A stretch of DNA of 64,000 nucleotides from contig BCIX01000001.1 of NCBI GenBank assembly GCA_001600095.1, positions 3,683,198 through 3,747,197 on the forward strand, given 5' to 3'. The position numbers and the translations under genes are program-made. The stretch comes from Bullera alba. Taxonomy: Eukaryota; Basidiomycota; Tremellomycetes; Tremellales; Bulleraceae. This document shows positions 33,111 to 45,805 of the stretch, one piece after another. The notes under the pieces are model-generated. The model saw only the letters and a list, made by a program, of their open reading frames with translations, did not search any database and had not been told where the DNA came from. Every line of letters begins with the position of its first letter. Positions within the stretch are counted from its first letter, which is position 1.

Positions 33111-35360
33111 ATGAACTCACCCAACAAGCCGGGCAAGTCCGTCACGTACTCGACCAACCCCGCCACCGTCCGGTACGATACCGAGCGTTCGGCCTCTTCT
33201 GTCGACGTTCTAGCTCCACCAGATCTGGACGCATTGGAGAAGCGCAAGACGATATGGAACCGGCTGAAGCACTGGGAATTGCCTCGGAGGGTTCAGTTGC
33301 CACTGACGTGCACTTGTATAGCCTTGAGTGCGCTTCAGGCCAACGGGGTATATTGCTGGCCAACTTAGTGAGTGGCGGATAAACAATGGCCTACGAGCTT
33401 TGCTGTAGTACCACGAGTCACACCTCTTGTCGGCGAATCCTTCGAGCTTGACTCAAAAGCTGATAACCTCTCAGCGGCCCAGTCGTCGCGCAGATGCTAG
33501 AATTAGACGGCGCAGAGGCGCAAACGATTGTTGTGGGGTGAGCTTCGTGAAGTCGGTTGACCGCAACGGTAGCTGATGGGATGCTCAGCGGTATTCTAGG
33601 CGTTTACCTTATGGCAGCTCCACTTGGGTCGATATGCGATAGATATGGAGTCAGATTGTCAGTTGGCAATGTCTCATAGCGGTCAAATGCTGATTGGGAT
33701 TCAGTGGATCCTTCTTATCGGCTATCCTCTCGGCAACGGGTTACGCAGCCTTCTCAATCATCCTTACACATGCGACGCCTACGACACCGCATGTCTATAT
33801 CTACCTCACGGCGGCCTACTTTTGTGTCGGAATGGCGACTGTTGGCACATACTTTGCGTGTCTAACTTGCGGTGTGTAAAAGTCGATGTCTGGCCTCGGT
33901 GTCTTGACACTGATAGAGGTCTCAGCGTCCCTGTCATTTCCCTCCCTCCCAACTCTATCGCTATCTCTGCCACTCAGCTTGGTTGGCCTGTCGTCGCTCT
34001 TCATCTCGTCCTTCTCCACATTATCGATATTCCAGACTGCCGATGTATCGGGGGAACGAGACCTAGACCCTGTCAAGTTTCTTCGCTTCCTCGCCATCCT
34101 TTGTCCCATCATCAACCTCTTTTCGGCAATGTTTATGCGAGTACTTCCAGAGCCACCGCTATCTGTGAAGCAACCACGGACAAGATCTTCGGGCGGACAA
34201 TCTGAGCAGGACGACATGTCCGATGACTCTGAGGATGAAGACGTCAACGAGCATGCGGAATGGAGAGTGTCTATGTCGCAGTCCCTGCACCTGGACGAAA
34301 GGACACCTCTTCTGATTGGAGGTATCGAGGCTGCGATGGAGGAGGCAGAGGCCATCGATAAAGGGAAAGGCGTAAAGTGGACAGCATGGGGTCTGGTCAA
34401 AGACTGGGAAGGATTCTGGTTCTTTGGCATCATCCTCGCCCTCTGCATTGGGCCTGTGAGTTCACTGAGTACCATACAGAGTCTCACATCCTGTACTAAT
34501 GTTATTTCGGCAGTCGGAAACGATCATCGCTTCCGTTGGCTCTATCCTCACATCCATATTACCGCCCACGTTCGCCCCTCTGTCGTCCTCGAGTCTCGCA
34601 ATGATGAGCACGATTACTTCGCACGGCTCTAGTGCCTTGTCGTTGCGGAACAAGCACGTCATGATCCTATCACTCAGCTCGACGATTTCCCGGTTGTTTA
34701 CCGGTGTACTGGCAGACTATCTCTGCCCGCCGGCCGTCGCCGTCCCAGCCCCACGATCCAACGACCCCGACGCGCCAAGCCACCTGTTCGTCAGGAAGAG
34801 ACCGATCATCCTCAGCCGAGCAATGTTTGCGGCTTTGTGTAGCGCCATCCTCGCTGCTATCTACGCCTGGTCTGCGGGAATGCTGGAATCAGAGGCTGGT
34901 CTTTGGGTTCTAAGCGGAGGCGTAGGAACATTCTATGGCGCGTTGTTCACTTTATCTGTAAGTATCATCTGTTGCCATTCCCACGTCGCTGAGCTGATCT
35001 CGTTCTAGCCTGCCATTGTCTCCGCCCACTTCGGTCCCACCAACTTCGGTCTGGCGTGGGGTATGGTTTCGTACTTCTCCGCCCTTGGCTCGGTCCTCTT
35101 CTCGGTGCGTAGCCTGCGACTTGAGGGAAGCATCGACTGACGACTGGTTGCAGTACCTGTATGCGTTGTTATCACAAGCTGTTGCCGAGGAGGGGCAGGA
35201 GCCAGTCTCGCCGATAATCTCGACACTCGTCAAATCGACCTCTCCAGTCCTCACGTGTTACGGGACCAAGTGTTTCGAGCCGTCCCTATGGGTCGCCACG
35301 GCATGTGCCATCTTGTCGAGTATTGGGTTCGTTGTCATCGCCAGGATGTGGAAGACGTAG
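33111..35360 (+). CDS. Major facilitator superfamily carrier, MCH1-like (nodulin-like family)
   Basis: Polytopic membrane protein with about 12 predicted helices in two halves. The N-terminal half has ALSALQANGVYCWPTYGPVV, GGILGVYLMAAPLGSICDRYG (the loop 2-3 motif GxxxDRxG) and LSATGYAAFSIILTH. A long acidic central loop follows (EQDDMSDDSEDEDVNEHAE), then DWEGFWFFGIILALCIGP. The C-terminal half has STISRLFTGVLADYLCPP, AALCSAILAAIYAWSAGML, GGVGTFYGALFTLSPAIV and HFGPTNFGLAWGMVSYFSAL. The FGxTNFGxxWG block is typical of MCH1-like carriers. Yeast Mch1 was named for similarity to monocarboxylate carriers, but its substrate is not settled, so none is assigned here. About seven exons with ordinary splice sites. 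Confidence 0.84.
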
Positions 35361-35520
35361 TCAAAGCCATAGCATGAGTGGGTCAGGCCCAGTCAGCATA
35401 GTAGCACAGTAGCACAATACCATAATAGCATTAGTTCCGGTGGGTATCGCATGCATGGGTGTACAATGAGGCTGGTTGGTATACTATAGATTGATGAGTC
35501 GAGAGTGGAGCAGTGGTGAT

Positions 35521-36025
35521 TCATCGAGCTGGCCCTTGACCGATCTGACAACCAAGTCAGCGGCCATAAGAGGAGGAGCAGGTCGTGGAAACGTACCTGG
35601 ATACCATGATCTTTTTGGAATTTGGAGAAGTCCTCTTCTTTTGCCTTATAGCTCTTGACCAGACTCTGCAGGACTTCCTGTATCCCACTGTGGTTTGTCT
35701 CAAGGGCAGGTACCACATCCACCACTGATCGCTCCACCAGAACGCCGCCTATCAACCGATAGCATATTCGTTCCGGATCCGACTTTGTCAGGGGCTGTAA
35801 CGTCGATAGTACCAGTCTGAATACACGATCAGCTCTTCTGTACGTCTTGAGGGAGGCAGGAGAAGCTGAGAGGTCCTGGTTCACGCACGAGTGCTCTTCC
35901 AACTCCGATTCTAGTTCTCCTATTTTCTGAGCTAGATTCTGTAGTTCCGTCCTATACCGCTGGAAAACAGCTGGTACTTCTTGCGGGCTAAGTTTCGCTG
36001 GCTGCGTGGTTGCTTTAGGAGGCAT
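35521..36025 (-). CDS. GIM4: Prefoldin subunit 2
   Basis: Beta-class prefoldin subunit. The hexameric prefoldin chaperone passes unfolded actin and tubulin to the CCT chaperonin. From the ATG at 36025 (MPPKATTQPAKLSPQEV) the first helix reads FQRYRTELQNLAQKIGELES, then the beta hairpin RICYRLIGGVLVERSV, then the second helix ETNHSGIQEVLQSLVKSY with KAKEEDFSKFQKDHGIQ. That helix-hairpin-helix layout and the CYRxIGGVLVER motif are diagnostic. Three exons give about 126 residues, normal for the family. The last exon contributes only a short IGQGPAR tail, with the stop at 35521. Confidence 0.92.
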
Positions 36026-36663
36026 GGTATCCGTTGTGAGTTGAGCTGATGCAGAGGACAATGAATCCTGGTATTTGCTTGGTATCGTCTTCGAGCTCGC
36101 TATACGAGGAAGATGAAACGTGGGAATCGCATGCCTACGGATTGTAACCAGAGTAGGCCTACGCGGCGGAACGGGTTAGGCGCGTCACTTTTACGCGTTT
36201 CAGCACAAACCGAGGGCGTCCTCTTGCCGGCGAGCTCTAAGGATAACGAATTCGCTCCTTCTGCTTTGGTTTTTGGTCTTGTCCGCTCGGCTTTGATTCA
36301 ACTCCATCATTCTGACCTCGGATCGGTTGGATGATGTAGCTCTCTTCGCTGACGGTAATTTATGGAAGGGCGCCCACTTCTCGACCTACAATAAACACTT
36401 GGGAGGCTCAAGAGCTAACGCCCGGAGACTAGAATGATGTGTGTGTCACGCTCAACGAGGCATCGGGGTAGGAGCCGACCCCTCGTTTCTGGACTTGAGC
36501 TTCTCTGGCAAGCGCACCATACGTTGACGACCCACTCATGTTTATTCAGCAGCCCCCAGTCAATCCATTCTTGATAGTTTTCTTACCACTTCATCTTCCT
36601 CGAAAAAGCGAGTGAAGAATTGGTACTTTCATTGATATTGGCAGATCTCGTCATCCTTCCATC
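36026..36663. other. Divergent intergenic region, prefoldin 2 / ZNFX1-like
   Basis: About 640 nt, presumably two promoters and 5' UTRs. No coding signal recognised. Confidence 0.5.
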
Positions 36664-39600
36664 ATGGTAGGAGACAAGCCCTGCTTCAACTTCGCCAATG
36701 GCTCTTGTCGCTTCGGTGACCGATGCCACTACTCCCAGGATCTCTCGTCAGCCTCGGGTACCGCCAGCTCTCGACATGGACACCCTGCTAGGGGCGGTTG
36801 GCAAAGAGGAGGTGCTCCTTTTAGGGGTGTTGGTCGTGAGCTGTCCGACCTTTCTCCAGCCGCTCGCGACATCATCGAGCGAAACCCGACCCATCAAACC
36901 TTCAAGAGGCCCAACGAACAGGGGTTCCCCGACTTCAATGCGGTGACTATGCGATCGTCCGACGCACTACTCCCACCGTTCAAGGCGCTTCCTCCGAGAA
37001 CCGTCTTTGGTCGAGTCACTGGCATGAGCAAAGACGACAAGAAGATCAACACGCCGGCCGTCGCAGAGGAGCTCTTGCTCTTGCTCAACGCGGGTAACAA
37101 TACCAACGAGCTATGGGTGCGTGAACCCGCTTGGGACGTGGCTGACGAGAAGACTTTCGAAGAGTCACAGAGCCTACTGACAAAATGCGCTGAGGTGAGT
37201 CTCTGGTGTGGGAACGTGGCTGACGTGATAGGTTCCAGGCAACTTTGTCCTCAGGTTGTCCGAAGTGATTCGATGGCCGGATGTCACGGTCAAGGGGAAC
37301 GACAAGACCAGATTGTCGTTCCAGAGCGCCTACATGGGTGTCATCGCGGTATGTCCATCTCAATGCCACCATTAAGAATCAAAAACTGATCAATGCAGTA
37401 CCTCACATCGGAAGCAGCGTTGAAAAGTGCTCTCTTCGATAAGGTCAAGTGAGTATATCACCAAAACACACGCCTCGCAAACACAAGCTGACTGATCGCT
37501 AAGCGCACTTTACGGGTTGATCGACATTAATCTCAACTCGGTCATACACGTGCTCAAGACCTGTATCGACGATTGTCTCGATGCTAAGACCTTCAAGGAC
37601 CCAATTTCCACGCCTTACCTCAGGTCCAAGGTAGTCGAGATCACCAGTGGCCTTCAGGTGTTCAAACCAGTAGCTGTGATGCTCGAGGAGTGAGCAAAAC
37701 TTAGCCCGATACCGTCCGAGAGACGCTAACCCCCTGTCTAGATACGTCGACCGATACCGCAGTGCTCTCACCACCCACCCTGAACTACCACCGTTTATCC
37801 AACACTTTGAGAAGCAATTCACCACTTGGTCCGAAGGGGTTTACGCCGGCACTTTTTGAGATGCTATCACCAGCAGAAGTGCTGAAGATCGAAAATTCAT
37901 GATCGAGCACGTTCGCAAGCTCATTTCAACACTGGTCACAGCGGTGTCGAAGAGCGTACCTCTCGCCAAGGAGAATGGTAACGCTGTGGTTCCAGGATTC
38001 ACCCCCTCTTTCGGGGTTCTAGCTGCTCTCGAGAGGTCGGTCTCTCATACCTTGTCAGATAGGATGTGTGCTGATCTCGTCTTAGAGAGTACGATGGCCC
38101 TGGATACCTGTCGGCCAACGGTACCGAAAGGCACGACAACGGTCAGTCCCCCAAGCTACTTTATCACTTACATGGCTGACCTCAGTGTAGACGAGGTCGA
38201 CTTCCACGAGATCGAAATTCCCCCGACGACCGATGAGCTCATCTCATCCGCTGAGGCGTATATGCCTGCCAACCTGCCCGGAGCGAAGCATCACTTGCCG
38301 ACGGACAGTATCGACAAGATGTAAGTCGAACGATGGACCCCAAGACCGGTTCTGACCGGCTTTGCAGTCTCGACATCCAGTTCCGTCTCCTCCGAGCGGA
38401 TGCCACCAAGGCTCTTAAAGTCGGTATCCAGATGGTCCTCAGAGAACTCAACAGCGAGGACTACCTCAACACCTCTGGTAGGTCTTGACAAACCAGGGCT
38501 TGGCTGACGATAGTGCACAAATTGCTCCGCACTGGAGGAGGGCGATTTGTCGGGTCGCCAGAATCAGGCGAGACGATGTGAGTGCCCAGTGAGAGAGTTT
38601 AGAGGCAATACTGATTACATCAGTGTGATGCCCATGATCTCCAATTTGAAATACACCGGTCTAACTCTTGATCCCAAGTACGGTCTGATCATCCAGGTCC
38701 AGGGAGATGCTCCCCCTGGTGCAGCTCGAAGTCTTTCCCACAACAAGCGCAAAGAGTATTGGGAACAGGGCAAACGCCTGCAGATGGGCGGGTTGGTCGC
38801 CATTGTGACCAAAGCTCGAAACAAGGAAGCTACGGTCAGTCTGGCCCTGTTGACCACTTGTAAGTCATCTTACCCATCCACGACAAAGGTCATGATGCTG
38901 ATCAGACAGATCCCGGCAACATCAAACATGTTGAGGACAGGGGCACTCCCTCCATTCAATTCGGCCTCTCGTTCGTCGATCCCGCTCAAGGCTTCATGGC
39001 TGCCGAAATCCTACAACGTCGAGAAGCCCATGACCGACGAGACATCCGCCTCTTGTTGGAAAGTCCAGTCCTCTACGAGGCGTATCGACCATTCCTGGAG
39101 GCCATACAAGGTTTGGATCCAGATCGATTGCCTATGGCGGATTACATAAAGCATACCGAGCTGGCCAATACGACCGTCCAGCAGCCCGAGTACGCTCGAG
39201 TCCCGGGCTTCCGATGGGATCTTCGAGTCCTGCTCAAGAAGGAGTTCGAACATGAGAGTTTGCACATGGACTCGTCAAACCCACTGTCAGTCGACTCCGC
39301 CAGGCAGACCCTCTACACTCAGGGCAAGCTCGACCACAGGTAAGCTCGACTCCCACTGCAAGGCGATCGTGACTGACAAGGAACAGTCAAACGGACGCAG
39401 TGATAGACTGTCTCACTCGAGAGATGGCTTTGATTCAAGGTCCACCGGGGACGGGCAAAGTGAGTTCCTATTTCCATGAAATGAGTCCTAATGCTGACTG
39501 GAGCCAGACCTTCACTGGAGTCGAGCTACTTCGTCTGCTCATTGCCAACAACGTTGGGTAAGTCCTTCCGTAGCCGTGCCATGCTGATACTCAGCCCAAT

Positions 39601-42600
39601 CGTGCTTTTGGCATTCACGAACCACGCTCTTGACCACATTCTCCGAGCCATTCACGACAACAACGTGACCCACGACATGATCCGTCTTGGCTCTAGGAGC
39701 AAAGACGAGGTGGTATCCCAGTACTCGATGGAATCACTGGAGAACGTCAAGAGGCCTGATGCAACTCTACGACGACGGGCCGCTGGTCTCTATGGCAAGC
39801 TCAAGGGATTGGGCTCCGTGAGTCCTCTCCGTTGTCCCACTCTTCATTCAGAGACCGTTGTTGAAATGTCTTTAGGACATGGAGAAAGTGGTCCGAACGA
39901 TCACTTCAGTCGAGCCGGAAGAGTCGGACATCATCAACCTTCTCAAGATTGACCATCCCATGGTCCATCTGAACTTGTTCGAAGAGGTTCCTGACGTCCA
40001 GAGGTTCATCTTCGACCACATGGACAACGTCGACGGATGGGAGACAATTGGCAAGCGTGGTCGACGGAACATTACTTCGAACACGATTTGGGAATTCTGG
40101 AAGTCAGGCAAAGACCTTCAACATTTCGAGTACCTAGCTCGAGTGCCCAAAGTCGTCGTTCCAGATCCCATCAGTCAGGCGGCCAACCAATTCCAAGGAC
40201 TGGTGATGGACAACAACGATGACGAGAGTGATGGCTCAGTCTCGGAGTCGAGCTTCGAGCAAGGCAGTATCGACGACGAATACGCCTTCATGTTCGAAGC
40301 CCCCGACGCTGGATCGGATTCCGACTCGGAGACCGATACCGATGTCAACTCGAAGGTCGAGAGCGAGAAGGAGTCTGATGACGGAGAGGTCCAGCCTATG
40401 GTGGTTACAGATTACGATATCCTTACTCAGAAGGATCGCTTCCTTGCACATTTCGGCCTTGCGGAAGTGCCGAAAGTCCGTCAATCCACTCGATCGGTCG
40501 ACGAGCTCCTCCATGATGGTGATGTCTGGTCCTTCTCGGCGCTCGAGAGGTCCAAGTTGGCAGAGTACCTCTCAACCGAAGCCAAGTCTCTGGTCGATGA
40601 GGACTCCCTGGCGCTCTTCGAGAGTCTTGTCACAAAGCACACCGAGGCCAAGCGAGATCATGATGAAGCCAGGAACAACGTGAGTCTACTCATTGTGTCT
40701 TGCAATGTAATCATGACTGACTCTCCCTAGATCCGAGTTGACCTCTTGCGAAAGGTCAAGCTGCTCGGATCCACCACAACAGGCGAGTGTCCTGAGCTGT
40801 CCAAACTGTCATTAGGAAGAATACTGACCTTCATCTGTAGGAGCGGCCAAACTGCCTTCCGTACTCAAGAGCTTCTCGCCCAAGGTATTGGTGATTGAAG
40901 AAGCCGGTCAGGTGCTGGAAGCACACGTCCTCGCCACGTTGTTCCCGAGCATCCAGCACATCATTGCCATCGGGGATCCTCAACAGCTGAGACCCACAGT
41001 CAATTCATACGGTATACGGTGAGTCCACCTACTTGCCTAGCCCTCTGGCTGCTGACAATCGAGCACAGAGCTGTCCGTCGACAGCAAGCGAGGTCAAGAG
41101 CTGTACCGTTTTGACGTCAGCTTGATGGAGCGACTTTCGACTGGTGGTCTCCCAATGAGCCAGTTGCAGGTCCTAAGGAGAATGAGACCGGAGATCTCTT
41201 CTCTCATCAGGTGAGTTCGTCCGAGCCTCTTCAAGGTGGGAGTGCGCTGATGCTTGAGTAGGAACACCCTGTATCCCAGATTGGTTGACCATGATCTGGT
41301 ACGCCAATACCCCGACGTGAGAGGAATGGCAAAGAACGTCTTCTTCCTGTGAGTCTACCTTTCCACTGTTGTCTCCTCGTTATCCGGCTGACACTATGAT
41401 AGGGACCATCGACATCGCGAGTCGAGAGTGACGGACGGTACCAGCAAGTCGAACGACTATGAGGTATGCGCTCAAATCTGATTTACCGGACGATGAGCTT
41501 CTGACACTTCGGTGTAGGCTCAGATGGCAACTGATCTCGCCGTTTACTTCTTACGACAAGGCACCTACTCCAAAGAAGGCGATATCGTGATCCTGGTACG
41601 TCCTTCATTACTGTTGGTCTTCTCGAGCTGTCTGGGTAGATGCTGACGCTACGTAGTGCGCATATCTTGGGTGAGTCTGCCTTTTTGCTATACGGTATGC
41701 TCGTCCGAATCTCACATTGTATAGACAACTACTCAAGATCAGGGCCGAGCTGCGCAACCGCCACATCACTGTGCTTCTCGACGAGCGTGATCAGAGGGAA
41801 ATCGACAAGCGTGTCGAGGAGGACGAGGAGCCGGTACTGGAGGCCAAGCGAGTCGAGCTGGGCCGCCACGTGAGTATCTCTGAGCTCGTTGCTTCACGTA
41901 CTGACTGCCGTATAGATCCTACTCAGGACTGTCGACAACTTCCAAGGCGAAGAGGCCAAGACGTAAGTATCCCCACCCTTTTGACTGTTCAAGGCTGATG
42001 TGATATCAGCGTTATCGTCTCATTGGTCAGAAACGAGGGCGGACCAGAGAACGTCGACGGTGACGCTGGCAGGTCCATCGGTTTCCTGAGGGTGAGTGCC
42101 TCAGAAAGGATTTGGCTCATGATCAGTCTAATAATCGAGTCAATGTCGCCTTGTCCCGAGCTCAGCATGGGATGTTCATCATGGGCCACGCTCCCCAGCT
42201 CGCCGCCAGAAGCAACATGTGGGCTCAGATCATCGAGGATCTTTCAGAAAACCAGGCGGTTGGTGAAGGATGGCCAATCGCATGCGCTCGACACCCGGAC
42301 GATATTCGATATGTCAAGACCCCGGGCGAGATCCAGCTCCTTTCCCCAGACGGTGAGTTATACGATACCGTAGTGACCTCAGCTTACAGTCATACAGGAG
42401 GATGCATGCAGCAATGGTCAGTTGCCGTCTTTTCGAACACCGCGAGTTTAGCTGACGATATTCTCTCAGCGACGATCGTTTACCTTGTGGCCATTTCTGT
42501 GGAAAGAAGGTATGTAGGCGCGACTCTGATGGGTTATCAAATACTGACACTCAGCTCAGTGCCATCCCGATGATAAAGCACACGAGCACATTACTTGTCA

Positions 42601-45533
42601 ACGAAGGTGCGAGAGACTCCTCCAGCCATGTGGACATCCTTGCACTGGCCAATGCCAAGAGGAGTGCGGTGAATGCGAGGTCATTCTCAAGAACATGGAG
42701 TTGCCATGTGGTCACTTCACCGATGTGCCATGGTGAGTTGATTCAGGATGCAATTCCAGTCGAGAATGACTGATCTTGCAATCAGTCGAATGGCCTCATC
42801 GCTGGAATTGATCCCATGCCAGGCTGTGGTCACCAAGCCTTTCGAAACTTGTGAGTCTCTCCACTCCTCAGCGACTATCTTCTCAGGGACAGTGAACTAA
42901 CGAGAACAGGTGAACACAATCTCGAGATCCCATGTGTGAGTCGTTGCCAGAGACCATCAATGAGCCAAGCTGAGTCGCACATCAGGGTAACCGGATCGAA
43001 GAGCACCGCTGCATGGCCACTTGTGGGCAACCTAGAGACTGCTGTGGTCGAACTTGCAACGCCAAGTGCTCTGACTGCAAGAGCCTCAACCCGACTCCTC
43101 AACTCCTCTCCGAGCCAACAGAGTTCATCGTCGAGGCCAATGGCAATCTCGTTCAAGACGCCGTACCGACCCTTCAAGCCGTCACTCGAGTCAAGCACGC
43201 TCCTCACGAGTGCGACAAGCTGTTGCCGGTGTGTGGGCACAAGTGCAGAGGAAAGTGCTCGGCCGTGCATCAGCACGAAGCCTGCAAGGCGCCTTGCCTA
43301 CAGACGTGTGATCATCATCGATGTCAGAGGTCATGCAGAGACCCCTACGCACCATGTGAGTTGGTCAGCGTGATCACGATCCTAGGCTGACCCAGTGATC
43401 AGGCAAGGAGAGCTGTACCTGGGTTTGTCCTCATCAAGCTTGTTCGTTGCCTTGCGCGATGGTGAGTGGTTAGACTCCGGTCCTATTCAAAGGTTGTGAC
43501 ATTGACATCGACATCAGCCTTGTGACCGACTCCCCTGTGATGTCCCATGCCAGAACACCCTGAGGTGTGGCCACCAATGCCCTTCGGGTAAGTCACCGTC
43601 CAATCTGCATACCTCGACACCGTAGCTGATATCGTCCCCTTAGTCTGTGGCGAAGACTGCTCAACCCAGCTTTGCCCAACCTGTGCCCCAGCCGAACGTC
43701 AAGCAGAAGTGGTCGACTTCATCATGCAGGCGACACTCGCCGACACGGTCAAGGACGAGCCCGATACGAGGTTCATCACTCTCGGCTGTGGCCATATATT
43801 TACGATGGAGACGCTTGACGGCCACGGCAACCTCGGCGAATATTACCACCAATCCCCAGAAGGCAAATACGTCAGTCTCAAAGTGCCGGAATCTGGTCAA
43901 TTCCGCCCACGACCAACTTGTCCGACGTGCCGAGGTCCCATCTCTTCGCCTAGGTATAATCGAGTCACCAAGCGAGCTCTCATCGATATCCAAGAGCAAC
44001 ATGCTATGGCCACTCTGGCTCAACAGCTCAGCGCCGAGCGCAAGAGGCTGGACAACGTCTCGTGGACCAGGGTTACCGATGGTGCTGCGAATCGACTCAA
44101 CGGTATCACGATCATCCAACAGGCCATGCCAAACAGCATGAACATCGAGGCGCTCTTGCGCCTGGACCCCGCCGAGACTCGATGCATCCCAGCAGAGGTG
44201 TTCTTGGACAGGCTCACCGAGGTCTTCTTCATCAACGGTCCGCTGTTCAACGCCTGGAGACAGGTCACCGACGAGCTTATCGCCATCTACAAACGATTGG
44301 CTCGAGTCGTCAATTCCGACCAACTGCCTCACGTCGCCGCTCACGAGTCAGCTGTCTCGACGGTATATAGAGAGGAGATGGAGATGGTCTTGGCAACCTC
44401 ACCGTCATCTTCAGAGAGGGATCATACCGCCCGATGCCTCATGCTCGCCAAACGACGAGTTGGTGCTCCATTCCCCCGAGGCGAACGCAGGTTCAAGATC
44501 GAAGCTCTTTTCGAGACGATCAAGCTCCGACTGCGACTCGTTGGTGTTGCTCAAGCGTTCCGACAAGCCCTGATAACTCAATCGGCCACATTCAAGGTCA
44601 AGAAGAACGAGAACCTCGTCGCCGCTCAGAGAAAGGTCAACATCCTCGCCTATGTCCTCGTTAGAAGCTGTCGACGCGATTCAGATCTCGCTACCAACCT
44701 TTGCGACAAGGCTGAAGCGACGCGACTTCGCCTCACCGCCGAGATGTTGGCTTTTGAGTCCACTTTCGAGTTCACTCGCCTCTCCTGCATGGACAGGGTC
44801 AGCCATCTCTCTGGAAAGTTCCCAAGCATCCGACAGGAGGAGGTCGACAAGAGTAGGGTAGCATTGGCAACAGCGGCGAAGAGGTTCAACGAATGGTCTG
44901 CCTCTTTCCTGGCTGGCCAGACCGACGACTCGGATCTGGTCAAGACGTTCAACACCGTCACTCTGCCCGAGTTCAACCTCCTCTCCGAGGCTTGGGAGGC
45001 GTTCAATGCCGACTTGGCAAGTGGGAGGTTCTATTCAACAGTCACGCTGGAGGAGAAGCGAGCGATCGTCAAGGCGATCACTCAGAGTGAATGGGGTGAG
45101 TGATCATCAATTCGTTGATGTCTCCAGACTAGCTGACTTGACTTAGGCACCGGTGGTAGACTATATCAGGTCGGTGCAAGTGCTAAGATGAACGAGGAGG
45201 TCGATTGCTGATGGAGAGTTCAGTGCCCGAATGGGCATACCTACAGCATCGGAGACGTAAGTCACACCCTTTCCCGTTGGAACATTCAGCGCTGACGCCT
45301 CTTTGACACGGACAGTGCGGGCAAGCCATGGTTAGTTTATCGATAACGGAAACGAGCGTCTGTAAGGAGTAACGCTGACGATCCTCCTGTAGGTCGAGTC
45401 TGCCTGCCCAGAGTGCGGAGCTCAAATCGGAGGCCAGCACCACAACCTCCGACAAGACAATAGACGAGACTTGGAGTTGGAGCGACTCGCCACGGAGCAG
45501 GGTGCTCTGCGAAACCCTCATGCCGCTTTCTAG
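36664..45533 (+). CDS. ZNFX1-type superfamily 1 RNA helicase with NF-X1 and RZ zinc fingers (in-frame TGA at codon 334)
   Basis: Very large protein, over 2,200 residues from more than 20 exons. Order: an N-terminal CCCH-like finger (residues 7-25), an N-terminal helical domain, the SF1 helicase and a Cys-rich C-terminus. Helicase motifs are GPPGTGKT (I), LVIEEAGQVLEA (II, DEAG), IAIGDPQQLRP (III), VDNFQGEEAKT (V) and NRVNVALSRAQHGMFIMG (VI). Many NF-X1-type fingers follow (CGHPCTGQC, CGHKCRGKC, CPHQACSLPC, CGHQCPSVC). The end is an RZ finger, CPNGHTYSIGDCGQAM then ESACPECG. ZNFX1, fission yeast Hrr1 and Neurospora SAD-3 act with RNA-silencing machinery, so a role there is likely but inferred. 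The frame is clean except for TGA at 37857-37859, with the same frame resuming at once (DAITSRSAEDRKFM). Confidence 0.88.
37857..37859 (+). other. In-frame TGA inside the ZNFX1-like coding sequence
   Basis: Exons 36664-37194, 37232-37348, 37399-37448, 37504-37689 and the exon from 37742 place this TGA at codon 334, after SEGVYAGTF. The same frame runs on through DAITSRSAEDRKFMIEHVRK with no typical donor nearby. The only frame-keeping intron I can draw is 45 nt with a weak GTCCGA donor. Confidence 0.7.
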
Positions 45534-45805
45534 GTGTGAATGTGGATACACTTGCGGCTATCGAGATGAGATCTGGGGCGGGTACTGGGACCGGATACAG
45601 CTTGGTTACGAAGAGAGAGACGACCGAATGACGACCAAAGAGATCTTGACGCCGACTGGCAATCTGCCAACATATCATACCATATACTATATATCATCAC
45701 AAGCCCGACTCATTATACCTGTTCATACTATCTTATGATGCAGCGGGCTATGCTACTCAAGACTCCGCGTGCTTTTAATTGTTGCCTTGACCTTCTCAAA
45801 GAGGA

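Noticed and set aside
37857..37862. Programmed stop readthrough motif at the helicase TGA
   Set aside because: The established efficient fungal context is TGA followed by CTA; here it is TGA-GAT, so that specific mechanism is not supported, although the TGA itself remains unexplained.
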